The notes under the pieces were generated by a model. That model saw nothing but the letters and a program-made list of their open reading frames with translations. It did no database searches and was not told the DNA's origin. The position numbers were made by a program, and so were the translations under genes. Shown here one piece after another: positions 44,321-54,500 of a stretch of 64,000 nt of DNA (positions within the stretch are counted from its first letter, which is position 1; each line of letters begins with the position of its first letter). Source of the DNA: UBA6912 sp963792895 (GTDB taxonomy: Bacteria; Actinomycetota; Acidimicrobiia; Spongiisociales; UBA5794); NCBI GenBank assembly GCA_963792895.1, contig CAWBYA010000006.1, forward strand, positions 124,001-188,000, in the 5' to 3' direction.

Positions 44321-45187
44321 TCAGTTGCTCGTGCCCGATGAGCCGACAACACCCTGGGGCTGCGGCTCGCGGCGGGCGAAACGAACAACCCGGCTGCCTG
44401 TCATGTCCGCGGCGGCGGGTCGCGGGCTCCGCAGCTCGGCAAAGATGGTTCGGGCTATCCGCATCCCGTCACGCACGACTTTCAGGTTGCTGGTGCCGTG
44501 GATTCGAGGGTTCTCGAAGCTGGGCACCTCAGCGATGCGCAGCGATGAGCGCAAGGCCCTGATGTTCATCGAGGTCTCGACCTCGAAGCCGTTGACGGCA
44601 GGGTCCATCACGAACAGCGCGTCGCGCCAGAAGGCGTTGTAGCCGTAGCACAGGTCCGAGTAGCGTCCCCGAAACAGGACGTTGACGATGGCAGTGAGCA
44701 CACGGTTCCCGAACCAGCGGTGCCATTCCATGTCGTCCGTCCCGCCGCCCTGGATGAAGCGGGAGCCCTTCACGAAATCCGCGCCGGAGGTGAGCAGACC
44801 GACGAACGCCGGGATCTCGGCCGGGTCGGTGGAGCCGTCTCCGTCCAGCATGACAATGATGTCGCCGGATGCCGCGGCGAAGCCGGCACGCAGCGCTGCG
44901 CCCTTACCCGGGGTCTCCTCGAGCACGATGACGCAATCAGGACGGAGACGCCTGGCGACGGCGACCGTGCCGTCGGTGGAGCGGCCGTCGACGATCACGA
45001 CCTCGTCGACGACATCGGGAAGCCGGGGGAGGACATGCGGCAGGTTTGCAGCCTCGTTGAGCGTCGGAATGACGACGCTGACCATTGGTGCCGATCTCGC
45101 GGCCACGCCCGGTGGACCGGCCCAGTGCACTTCCGTGCGGAGCGCGGCGCCGGGCGAGTTCTTTGTCGGCAAACCCTCGAGCATCAT
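44321..45187 (-). CDS. family 2 glycosyltransferase, dolichol-phosphate-mannose-synthase-like
   Basis: A 288-residue GT2 domain protein with V-I-P-T-L-N-E, V-D-G-R-S-T-D-G-T, D-G-D-G-S-T-D and K-G-S-R-F, the arrangement of polyprenyl-phosphate sugar transferases. A downstream region F-E-V-E-T-S-M-N-I matches the acceptor side. Probably initiates the pathway on a lipid carrier. The tandem ATG at 45187 follows GGGGGG. First gene of the operon; the 206 bases upstream of it likely carry the promoter. Confidence 0.85.
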   Translation of the reverse strand: MMLEGLPTKNSPGAALRTEVHWAGPPGVAARSAPMVSVVIPTLNEAANLPHVLPRLPDVVDEVVIVDGRSTDGTVAVARRLRPDCVIVLEETPGKGAALRAGFAAASGDIIVMLDGDGSTDPAEIPAFVGLLTSGADFVKGSRFIQGGGTDDMEWHRWFGNRVLTAIVNVLFRGRYSDLCYGYNAFWRDALFVMDPAVNGFEVETSMNIRALRSSLRIAEVPSFENPRIHGTSNLKVVRDGMRIARTIFAELRSPRPAAADMTGSRVVRFARREPQPQGVVGSSGTSN

Positions 45188-45444
45188 GATTCCCCCCTGG
45201 ATCAAAAAGCGCACGCGGCGCCGGTTCCTCCCACACAACCCGCTGACCCACGGGGTTCGTACTCACATCGTCGCCACCACCCGACAACGTGAGAGGCGGT
45301 CATCTGCCGCCGTCTCCAGCACACCAAGCTTGCTGTGGCCAACGTCTCACCGAGCCGTTCGGTGATACCCGTTGACCTGAGCGTCACCACACTGTAGCGA
45401 GCCATATCCCGCAACGGGACGTCAATCTCGGCCTTTGGCCCCGC

Positions 45445-48400
45445 TCAGCTCGCCATCGGAATCTCGACGACGAAGACCGTGAAATCACCTTGGGGACGGC
45501 AGTCCACCACACCACCGACGCGCCGGATGAACCGTTGCGCCTCGGCAAGGGTACGCGCCCGATCCGGGTCGCTCTCGGAGCTCGGGCCAGAGTCAACAAC
45601 CATCCAGCGGTACCGGTCGCGAGACGCATGACCGTACACCAACACTTCCTCGCCTCCGCGGGTCGATGCGTCACGCAGTATCGCTTCCATCACGCGTGAC
45701 AGGTTGTTGGCCGGGTTGGCGACGAAGGCCTCACCAATCTCCGTGGTGAAGGGGACCCCGGACTCGAGCGCAGCGATCACAGACGCCGTCAGGCTGGCAA
45801 CGTCGACGGTCCCGCTCTCGGCCGGTTCGGGTGCCTCGTCGCCATCAGGCTCCTCGGCCGCAGCAAGGGCGGGCGCATCGTCTTCGCCGTCTCTGCCCTG
45901 GCGAGCGACCGCAACCGGGGTCTCAACAGGCGTTCCCTGTGGGGACGGCTCTGTCGCCACCGCGACGATGGCCGGCTGCTCGGTATCGTCGGTGTCCGCA
46001 GCAGACAGAGACGAAGCGACCGCAGCCTCTTCGCCACCACCGTCCGCTACCTCGACGACGGGAACGGGCTCCGGATCCACTGCGACTGGCGCATCGGCCA
46101 CCGGCACCGGAATGTCGTCTGAAACCGGCTTCTCGACAGCAACTGCGGTCGGCTCTCCGGCGATGCGTGGGACGTCAACGCTTGGCGGCGCCGGCGCGTC
46201 GTGCACCTCCACTCGGTCGTCGCTCACCGGGGTTGCGCCGGCGAACTCGTCGTCGCGGCTCTGGTCGTCAACCTCAGCGACGTGTTCCTCTCCGTCCAGC
46301 GCAGGCGCGGACGAGAGAGTCTGTGCGGTGGGGGCAGCGGCGGGGGTCTCCGTGGGGCCGTCCGTGGCCGTATCGGGAGGCGGGCCGTTCGTCCCGACGG
46401 TGGACGACTCGTCCACGGTGTCTGCGTCAGCAGACTCGGCCGCCGACGTCGATATCGGCTCGTCTTCAGCGTCGAGAACAGGCCCAGCCTCGAGAACAGG
46501 CCCAGCCTCGAGAACAGGCCCAGCCTCGAGAACAGGCCCAGCCTCGAGAACAGGCCCAGCCTCGAGAACAGGCCCAGCCTCGAGAACTGCTCGCTCCGCA
46601 TCGAGGGCGGCTGCGCGTTCGCCTGCGGCTCCCACAGCCAGGCTGAGCGCCGGCGTTGTCGCATACACCCGGCGAACCCTGCCCTCGAGATCGATCGGCC
46701 ACAGTCGTTGCACCGCAAAGCCGGAGAAGGCGGGGAGCGCTACCGAACGACCCACCGTGCCTGCAAGGAGGCCGCTCGCGAGAGCAGCTGTTCCGATCAG
46801 CTTCGCGGTACTCCACGACGTGAACAGGAAGGGCACAAAGGGAACGAGCAGTAGGAAGGCGGTCTGCCCGTGCACCTGCGCCGTGGCAGCGAGTGCGGTC
46901 GCCGGGGACCGCCGGCTGTCCTGCGTCGCGTCGAACACCTCGCGAATCGCGCCCCACCCGAACAGGAGCAGTGCGGCTGCGATTGCTGCACTCACCGCCC
47001 ACGCGATCGGCGGCCCAACGGCCGCCATGGGCGCCCGAGTGGATGTGGAGAGCCCGAATGCGGAGAAGATCCCTGTAGACGAAGCCAGCCACACGACCAC
47101 CCCGGCAGCCGAGGCCATGAGAATGATCGACAGCGCCACCCGGACCGCTGCGTTGACGCTTCGCAGCAGCCAGGCCACGAGAAGCACCGTCGCAACGGCG
47201 AGGAGCAACACGAACCAGGGGACTCTGGCTTCGATTGCGGATCCGGTCGCCGCCTGTCGGGCAGCCGGCCCGGCGACGGTCACCCGATAGGGCGCCTCGG
47301 CGTCGGTCATGGCTTCTATGATCTGAGTGGCCTTCGGCCCCGCCGCGTCACCTTCGATCGGGACGTTGAACCACGTCGCCTCCTCGCCGATGAACTGACG
47401 CGAGACCGCTTGCGGAACGTCGATGGGGGCCCCGCCCACGAACGATCCCTCGACCGAGTCGACCCTGACGACACCGTCGATCTCCGAGAGGGAGGCTGCG
47501 TATGCGATGGTCAGGTCTCTGGCCCCGGGGATATCAACGAGGCTGCGAGCCAGGACAAACGGCGCCGACGCCTCGTCCTCGGGGAACGCCGTAGCTACGG
47601 TCTCGGCAACCCGCCGACTCTGGGCCTCTGCCGAGACGCCGTACGGCGTCGGTTCGCCCGACCCGGCGCCAGCGGCCACGATCCCAAGCGGGGCGAAGAC
47701 GGCAGCGAGCAAGAGTGCGGCAGCGACCGGCCGGGAGCGCACGATCGATGCCACTCGCCCGAGCGGCTTGGCCGGCTCGACGACGGCGGCGCCGTTGTCG
47801 AGCCGCATGACCCGGATACCAACGATCGCAAGGAGCACACCGAGGCCGACGACGGTGCTCACACCCGCGGCGAGACCGGCGATACCTAGCGTGTAGGCGG
47901 TGGATCGCAGCAACGCAGTCGGGAGCGGCCACAGAGCGAAGCCTGCTGCGGCGGCTCCAACGGAGGCGAGGGCAACCGTGCGCCCGGCTGTGGCCACCGT
48001 CGCAACCACGGCATCGCGCCGACCGACCCTTGCCGAGCGCTCGGCGATGAAGCGCGACATGATCAGCAGGCCACCGGCCGTGGCGAGGCCCCACGCCATG
48101 GCGACGCCCAGCATCACGGAGAGCACTGGGACCTCGCGGAACTGGGTGAGACCCCAGTATCCGAGCAGGCTCAGCGAAACGGCGAGTGCTGCCGCCGCTC
48201 CGATGAGGGCCGTCCCGGCGGGGTTGCGAAGAAAGTAGAAGACGAGCAGCAGAGAGAGCAGCCCGGCCACAACCAAGGGAATCGTCGTCGAACCAAGGGC
48301 CCGCTGGACATCGGCTTGGAGGATTGCCTCACCACCGGCGGTGACCGAGATAGCGTCGCCCGCGTTGCGGACGAGATTGTCGACACCGGCCGCCCGCTGT

Positions 48401-48786
48401 GCGATGTCCTTGGAAGCCCCCGGGATGCGGGCCATGATGAGCGCCTGCGTTCCGTCTTCGCTGCGCAGCCAGTCCGGCCTGCCCAATGTCCAGTACGACG
48501 TGACGTCGGCAATGCTCGACCGGCTCTCGAGGAGGTCGATGAAGTCACGCGCAGCAGTGGCGACGGTGCGGCTGTCGACGTCGCCTTCTCGCGCTTCCAC
48601 GACGAACGTCAGGTTGGGACGCCCCTGACCAAAGGTCGCCGACATGCTGCGCTCGGCCAGGAACACATCGCCGGCCTCGTGCGACCAGCCGCCGCCGCTG
48701 CCGTTCTCGATGAGGTCGCGCCCGACGAAGGCGCCGCCGAGCACGACGGCACCGAGGATTGCTATGGCGATGAGCCGAAGCCTCAC
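45445..48786 (-). CDS. MMPL-family transporter with repeat linker and GHKL-like C-terminus
   Basis: A 1113-residue RND/MMPL protein: N-terminal membrane helix, a periplasmic-type domain, membrane blocks (about 165-330 and 520-720) with D-N-G/D motifs typical of mycobacterial MmpL-like proteins, and an Asp/Glu/Pro-rich linker (about 730-990) containing six V-L-E-A-G-P repeats. The last ~110 residues resemble a degenerate GHKL ATPase (N-L-S-R-V-M-E-A-I-L, V-V-D-S-G-P, V-G-G-V-V-D). No second MMPL gene is nearby. It probably exports a lipid or siderophore-like substrate. Confidence 0.8.
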   Translation of the reverse strand: MRLRLIAIAILGAVVLGGAFVGRDLIENGSGGGWSHEAGDVFLAERSMSATFGQGRPNLTFVVEAREGDVDSRTVATAARDFIDLLESRSSIADVTSYWTLGRPDWLRSEDGTQALIMARIPGASKDIAQRAAGVDNLVRNAGDAISVTAGGEAILQADVQRALGSTTIPLVVAGLLSLLLVFYFLRNPAGTALIGAAAALAVSLSLLGYWGLTQFREVPVLSVMLGVAMAWGLATAGGLLIMSRFIAERSARVGRRDAVVATVATAGRTVALASVGAAAAGFALWPLPTALLRSTAYTLGIAGLAAGVSTVVGLGVLLAIVGIRVMRLDNGAAVVEPAKPLGRVASIVRSRPVAAALLLAAVFAPLGIVAAGAGSGEPTPYGVSAEAQSRRVAETVATAFPEDEASAPFVLARSLVDIPGARDLTIAYAASLSEIDGVVRVDSVEGSFVGGAPIDVPQAVSRQFIGEEATWFNVPIEGDAAGPKATQIIEAMTDAEAPYRVTVAGPAARQAATGSAIEARVPWFVLLLAVATVLLVAWLLRSVNAAVRVALSIILMASAAGVVVWLASSTGIFSAFGLSTSTRAPMAAVGPPIAWAVSAAIAAALLLFGWGAIREVFDATQDSRRSPATALAATAQVHGQTAFLLLVPFVPFLFTSWSTAKLIGTAALASGLLAGTVGRSVALPAFSGFAVQRLWPIDLEGRVRRVYATTPALSLAVGAAGERAAALDAERAVLEAGPVLEAGPVLEAGPVLEAGPVLEAGPVLEAGPVLDAEDEPISTSAAESADADTVDESSTVGTNGPPPDTATDGPTETPAAAPTAQTLSSAPALDGEEHVAEVDDQSRDDEFAGATPVSDDRVEVHDAPAPPSVDVPRIAGEPTAVAVEKPVSDDIPVPVADAPVAVDPEPVPVVEVADGGGEEAAVASSLSAADTDDTEQPAIVAVATEPSPQGTPVETPVAVARQGRDGEDDAPALAAAEEPDGDEAPEPAESGTVDVASLTASVIAALESGVPFTTEIGEAFVANPANNLSRVMEAILRDASTRGGEEVLVYGHASRDRYRWMVVDSGPSSESDPDRARTLAEAQRFIRRVGGVVDCRPQGDFTVFVVEIPMAS
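46471..46587 (-). repeat. 18-bp minisatellite in the MMPL gene
   Basis: Six and a half copies of an 18-bp unit, on the + strand CTCGAGAACAGGCCCAGC, with only the first unit differing at its first base. They encode V-L-E-A-G-P repeats without breaking the frame, because 18 is a multiple of three. Repeat number is likely variable between strains. Confidence 0.9.
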
Positions 48787-48877
48787 GTGGTTCCCGACCC
48801 CCCAGATGGTAGGAACACCCTACCGGCGAGGTCACAATTGTATGCCACCTACCTGCGATACGAGTGGGTCGGGAGAC

Positions 48878-49384
48878 TCATTCTGTACGTCTGTGCCGAT
48901 CGTGGTACACCAAGTCATCGAGCGGCTTCCGGCCGCCCATTCTCGCTGGACCCGTCCCGGGTTCGGGATACCCCACCGTGACGGCGTAGCGGCATCGGGA
49001 CTCCGACGGGAGGTCGAGGACCTCCGCCGCATCCTGCTCGCGGTGGAGTGTGATGGGACACGACGCAACGCCAAGAGCGTCGGCCGCAAGCATGATGTTC
49101 TGAGCGAGCCTCCCAGTATCGAACTCATAGCCGTCGCGCTCCTGGATGAGCGCGATGGTGATGGGGGCATTACGGATCGGATCGGTGAAGTCCCCACAGG
49201 CAGCCAGCCTGTCCTGCTGCGCCTTGTCGGTCACGACGACGAACGACCAGTTCTGGCGGTTCTTCGACGATCCGGTCCATCGTGCTGCTTCGAGGATCGC
49301 AGTGATGATATCCCCTGAGGGGAGCTCCGGCCGATAGCTGCGAATCGCCCTCAAGCCAACGATTGAGTCGTACCGGTCGTTCAT
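48878..49384 (-). CDS. nitroreductase-family protein
   Basis: A 168-residue FMN-binding nitroreductase with S-I-R-x-Y-R-P-like N-terminus (A-I-R-S-Y-R-P-E), the glycine/Asn-rich S-K-N-R-Q-N-W-S-F loop, and Q-N-I-M-L-A-A-D-A-L-G-V. The family reduces nitroaromatics, quinones or flavins. It sits alone on the minus strand, 92 bases downstream of the MMPL gene start. Confidence 0.85.
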   Translation of the reverse strand: MNDRYDSIVGLRAIRSYRPELPSGDIITAILEAARWTGSSKNRQNWSFVVVTDKAQQDRLAACGDFTDPIRNAPITIALIQERDGYEFDTGRLAQNIMLAADALGVASCPITLHREQDAAEVLDLPSESRCRYAVTVGYPEPGTGPARMGGRKPLDDLVYHDRHRRTE

Positions 49385-49456
49385 GAGCTGAGACTACCGG
49401 TCCGAGCGTCTGGCGTCCCCGTCGTACACTCCCTGGACCACAACGAGGAGGTGGCG

Positions 49457-50056
49457 TTGTACCCGATCGACTTCGAGGCCGACTACGGCGATGGCCGACG
49501 CAGTCGGGGGTTGGCCGCGCTCGGCATCGTCTTTCTCAAAGGGCTGCTCCTCGTGCCGCACCTCGTCATCGTCGGTGTTCTCGGCTACGCCGCAGTTCTG
49601 ATCGCCTATGTGGGCTACTGGGTGATCGCCATCACGGGCGATCTGCCCGAGTTCTTCTACCGGTTCCCCGAGCGTGTCTTGGAGTGGCAAGCTCGCATCA
49701 CCGGCTGGCTGCTCTCCTTACGCGACGAGTATCCGCCGTTCGCATGGGAGGCCGACGGCTACGGTGCACGATTCGCTTCGGCCGAGCAGCCGGGCCCGCG
49801 CAGCCGGTTGTTCGGCGCCCTCGGGATATTCGCCATAAAGGGCGTCGCGTTGATTCCCCACATCATCGTGCTCGCATTCGTTCAACTCGCCGCGATCATC
49901 GCCGTGTGGGTTGGCTATGTCGTGGTGGTGTTCACGGGCGTACTGCCCCGAGGCATCTTCGACTTCGCCGTGGGGGCCACGCGGTGGAATCTTCGCATCT
50001 CCGGTTGGCTCTTCTCACTCACCGATGAGTACCCGCCGTTCAAGATGACGCCGTGA
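49457..50056 (+). CDS. two-repeat DUF4389 membrane protein
   Basis: About 199 residues formed by two tandem copies of a ~80-residue unit, each with paired membrane helices, and both ending with I-T/S-G-W-L-x-S-L-x-D-E-Y-P-P-F. This DUF4389-type repeat protein is of unknown function. The TTG at 49457 is favoured because GAGGAG lies six bases upstream; a GTG at 49451 directly abuts that site. The 66 bases upstream separate it from the divergent nitroreductase. Confidence 0.75.
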   Translation: MYPIDFEADYGDGRRSRGLAALGIVFLKGLLLVPHLVIVGVLGYAAVLIAYVGYWVIAITGDLPEFFYRFPERVLEWQARITGWLLSLRDEYPPFAWEADGYGARFASAEQPGPRSRLFGALGIFAIKGVALIPHIIVLAFVQLAAIIAVWVGYVVVVFTGVLPRGIFDFAVGATRWNLRISGWLFSLTDEYPPFKMTP

Positions 50057-50097
50057 GCTCCGGAAGTTCGAATGACAGGCCGGCGGGGCTGTTGCGT

Positions 50098-51516
50098 TCA
50101 GCTGAGCGGCGTCCACAGCTCGGTCTGTGGGTTGAACTGGCTCCAGGCAAACCAGAAGGCCTGGTGGCTCGGGAGCGGATCGCCCCCAATAGTCTCGATG
50201 CGAAGCCCGCCACCCTCTGCGACGGCACGGACGCCGGCCACTTCCACCCGCTCACCCGCTTCGAGCGCACGACGGGCGGCGACGACGGGAAAGGCAACGG
50301 GCAGGCCATCCGGAGCCGCTACCCCGACCACCTGTTCCTGGGGCGGGAGGCGGACGTCGACATCGCCGACTGGGAAGATCGGTCCGTTGTCATCTCGGCC
50401 GCCCAATGGATCATCCGGATACGAGCGTCCGATGCCGCCGTCGCTGGCGACGATCGTCGTCTCGGGGTGTGCGGCTCTCCAATCACCCCAGGTAGACGTG
50501 ACGACGGGGACCATATCGAGTGCAACGTGTTGATCTTGCAGGGGGCCGGAAAGCGCCTCACCGACGAAGGTGTCGAACACTGAGAACGTCGTCAACTCGT
50601 ACATCACCTTGTTGGAGCGGCTGAGCAAGCCGGTTGTCCGCATCACGAGGGGCTCGACCCGACCCGCTACGGCGTCGGTGAGGTACGCCTGAGCCGAACC
50701 GCACAGGGTGCAATATGGGATCGCGATCCGACGCCCGCCGAGCGTGTCGTTCACCATTTCGTGCACCTCCATGATGTTTTTCGGATAGGCCCGCGCTTCC
50801 TCTCCGATCGTCACGCCGAAGACGATCCCATCGTCGGGGTACCAAGAACCTTCGACGGCGGACGTGACGACGGGGTCGTCGAGAGCGGGTATGCAGCCGC
50901 GGGGGCACGGGTCGGGATCACCCAATGGCCGATCGTCTATGAGCACGCCACCCCACGACACGTACCGCCAGTCGATGGCGGCATCTGCGTCGTCGAAGAA
51001 CGGCTTCCACGAGGGATCTATGAGCTCGAAGGGAACGCGCTTCCACTCCACGTAGCCTGGTGGAGCAGGCAGGTCCCAGGCAAAGAGGTGGTTCGTCACG
51101 CTCTGCCAAAGGCTCCGCGAGCTGAGGGGGTCCGCAGAGATGTCGGCGCCAGTGAGTTGCTCGAATGCAACAACGGCTGCGTTCGCCTCGGTCCCAAAGC
51201 CGACGAAACGCAGCACGTCGCTCAGCAGCCAGGCGATGCGTGGGTCGCCGCTCTCACCGATGCGGGCGAGCATGTCGACGCCGACACCGAGCTGGATCGC
51301 CCCGAAGAGCCCATCGAGGTCCCGTGCCACCTCGGCGGGCACCGGTCCTTCGGGCACTGCAGGGGCGGGCGGAAACGTGAAGCCGGTCTGGGAGGCAGGG
51401 GCGACGGGCGCCGTCGCAGGACCGGCGGCCGGGGCCGCGTCGTCTACGGCTGCGCCATCGTGGCCGCACGCCGCAACCGCGAGGGCGAGCACGACGAACC
51501 AGAGGATCGATCGCAT
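50098..51516 (-). CDS. DUF3179 lipoprotein
   Basis: A 472-residue protein with a lipobox-like signal peptide ending A-V-A-A-C-G (Cys about 17), then Ala/Pro-rich spacer and a DUF3179 domain with paired cysteines C-P-R-G-C and a Y-C-T-L-C-G motif. It may be redox- or metal-linked, but no function is known. ATG at 51516 is chosen because the signal peptide starts there. It is on the same strand as the EssC-like gene, whose stop lies 46 bases upstream. Confidence 0.8.
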   Translation of the reverse strand: MRSILWFVVLALAVAACGHDGAAVDDAAPAAGPATAPVAPASQTGFTFPPAPAVPEGPVPAEVARDLDGLFGAIQLGVGVDMLARIGESGDPRIAWLLSDVLRFVGFGTEANAAVVAFEQLTGADISADPLSSRSLWQSVTNHLFAWDLPAPPGYVEWKRVPFELIDPSWKPFFDDADAAIDWRYVSWGGVLIDDRPLGDPDPCPRGCIPALDDPVVTSAVEGSWYPDDGIVFGVTIGEEARAYPKNIMEVHEMVNDTLGGRRIAIPYCTLCGSAQAYLTDAVAGRVEPLVMRTTGLLSRSNKVMYELTTFSVFDTFVGEALSGPLQDQHVALDMVPVVTSTWGDWRAAHPETTIVASDGGIGRSYPDDPLGGRDDNGPIFPVGDVDVRLPPQEQVVGVAAPDGLPVAFPVVAARRALEAGERVEVAGVRAVAEGGGLRIETIGGDPLPSHQAFWFAWSQFNPQTELWTPLS

Positions 51517-51562
51517 GTGCCCCCACAACGCTCGACCCACGCCGATCGTTCCCGGGGCGCGC

Positions 51563-54500
51563 TCAGGGACGGGCCGTTTGCACCAGTTCGACGCTGCCGT
51601 CGGCAACGAGGAATCCGCGACCCGGCGGCATGCCGGGCGGGATGTGTCGCGGCATTGGCGTGCTCCACAGGTCGCCGTCGAGACCGGGGCTGGGTCGAAG
51701 CCACAATCCGACCCGTGATCGGCACAGATCCTTCGCCCAATGCTGGTACTGCGTCTTCAGGTCACGGCGCGCTGCTGCGACGACGTGGACGTCCGGCCGG
51801 CGACTAGCCGCAAGACCCTTGAGAACGCCTGAGTCGTCGACCACGTCGGCATCGTCGATGAGTACGAGTTGTGGCCCCGGGCGCTCGTCGAGACCGGCGA
51901 CGGCTGCGGCGAGTTGGTCGGGCTCGGTCACCAGCACCGCGCTACCGGCTACCTCGCGCAGCGGCGATGGCCGCAACGCCACCACCGTGATGGAGAGGTC
52001 CCGCCGAGTCGCAGCAGCCATCTTGGCGATGGCACACAACACAGTGCTCCGACCACTCCGGGCCTCGCCGGCAACGAGGACGTGATCCCCCGGGCCAAGG
52101 GCGAACCCGACCACTTCGAGGTCGGCGTCGCCGATGCCGACAGGTATGAACCAATGGTCGCCGGACACGCGTACACGCGCCGCGACACGATCGACAGGGA
52201 CATCTATGGGGAGCTCCTCGATGGGCGACGGCCGACCGTGGGCAGGGCCTCCCGCCGCCACTGCCGCCACGGCCGCAGCGAGGCCCGCCCCGTCCGCAAG
52301 GGCGACTTGGATCTCGCTCCGAGTCGCCACGTCGATCGCACGACCAACCGGCAGGTCGGAGGGCAGTCGCCGCAAGCCGAGCATCGTTGCCGCAAGCGGG
52401 TCGGCCATGCGGAACACGAGCTTGTTGGGCACGGCCCCGGCGAGTGCAACGGGAACCCCGCTACTGCGGGAGGCCGTCAGCACCGAAACGACACCGACAC
52501 CTGGACCGTCGGTGACGACTCGACCCAACGCGTCCTTGATCGGTCCGTCGCCTGGCGCGTCGAAGGCGGCACTGAAGCCGGCGAAGTTGTCAACGAAGAG
52601 GACGATGCGGGGCCATTCGGTGTCCAGGTCGAGCTCCGCCCGCGCCAGCAGATCCTTGCGCCGCTCGACCTCGCCGGCGAGTCGGCGGATGAGCCGAATC
52701 TGTCGTTCCCGCTCAGCCGGCCCAACCACGGCTCCCGCGTGGGGGAGGCCGGAGAGTGGCGTGGTTCCTCCGGCATCGAAGTCGAGCACATAGAGATGGA
52801 GGTCGCCCGGCGGCGCAGTCTCAGCCAGCCCGACGGCGATGGTGCCCAGCGCCGTCGTGGTACCGGCCCCGACGAGGCCGTAGAGCACGAGGGATCCGTC
52901 ATCGGGGCTCCACCAATGCGTGACCTGTCGCTGTCGCTCGGGCTCGTCACGCAAGCCGACCGGCACCGACCAGCGCCCGGGTCGCTCCTCACTCGGAAGC
53001 TCGGCCACGGACACTTGGAGCGGCAGCGGTTCCGGCCATGGCCGCCGTGGCGGGCGCATCCCGGATGCTGCTGCGCAGATGGCCGCGACGATCAGCTCGA
53101 GCTGCGTGTGCTCTCCGGGCTCGGTGGAGATTCCATCAGCGGTGGCAAATGGCTCTTGTTCGACGGCGAACCGGAACGGACGCATCCGAATCCGAGGCCG
53201 GGAGCCCTCGCCTGCAGACCCAGTCACGCTCGCCGCCTGGAAGGGCACGACCTCTCCCGGCCCGAGTCGGACGAACCCACGGCCCGGCTGGGTACGACCG
53301 ATCGCGGCAGCCCCCGGATCGCCTATGACATCGGTCGAGTCGGCCCGATCTTGGACCCGGAGAGCGATCCGGAGGTTCGTGTTTGCCCGGACGTTGTCGC
53401 GAATCACGCCTGCGGGGCGCTGCGTTGCGAGCACGAGGTGGACACCGAGACTGCGCCCCCTGGCCGCAATGTCGACGAGTGCGTCCATGAAGTCAGGAAG
53501 CTCCTTGGCGAGTGCGGCGAACTCGTCGATGACGATGAGCATGCGCGGCAAAGGCTCGGCAGGGTTGGTCGCCAGAAACGCAGCGAGATCCCCGGCGCCG
53601 GCATCTCGGAGGCGCTCTTCCCGATGGCGCAGCTCGGCCTCGAGGCATCGCAGCGCTCGCTCGGCCAGGCGATCGTCGAGGTCGGTCACCAGCCCGACCG
53701 TATGGGGGAGCATCGCAGCCGCATCGAACGCGCTACCGCCCTTGTAGTCGATCAGCACGAAATTGAGGTGCTCCGGGTCGACGGTTGCGGCCAATGTGGC
53801 GACGAGCGTGCGGAGCAGCTCGCTCTTGCCGGATCCCGTCGTGCCGCCGACGAGGGCGTGCGGCCCATCGGCGACGATATCGACCACGAGCACCCCGCTC
53901 TCCGTGACCCCGAGCGGAGCAGCAAGACGTGGCGAGGTGCCGCCCGCCGCCCACCGTGCTGCTACGGCGGCCGCCGTCGGTGTCGCCATGCCGAGCAGAT
54001 CCAACAGCGAAACCGCAGCAGGCAGCTCTGCCCCCGCTTCTTGCCGCTCGGGATCATCGAATCGGGCCAAGCTGCGGGCAACGCGACGAGCAACAGAATC
54101 GCCCACACCCGCGGCGAGCACCGCGACGTCACCATCGTGGGTTGCGCTGCAGAGTGCCGTGCCGCCGCCGTCGACGAGCGCCACAGACGTGCACACCGAA
54201 GGAAGCCTGGTGCGGGACTCGGCAACGACGATGCCGGCAACGGGTCCGCAACGGCCGGCCAGCAGTCTGCGCACGGCAGTCGCAGAAGGAGCAGCAAGGT
54301 CGGGGACGTCGACCACCAGCAGCGTCAGCGGCTCCTCGACGTCCCCCGGCGCCGCCGGGTGCAGCAGAGCTCCGGGGGCTCCCCGCGCCACCGCCGGCGC
54401 CAGCATCGTGGCGAGCTGGGCCAGCTCTTCGGGAGTGCTGGCGAGGAGCCGTCGCGCTCCGCCTCCATCCGACACGGTGTGCGGCAGCCATTTCGTCCAG

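Noticed and set aside
46471..46587. Possible CRISPR array because of tandem repeats
   Set aside because: Units are 18 bp, directly abut with no spacers and lie in frame inside a gene.
45704..47290. A + strand frame opposite the MMPL gene containing Ser/Thr-rich repeats
   Set aside because: The repeats are the reverse translation of the minisatellite, with no domain or start support.
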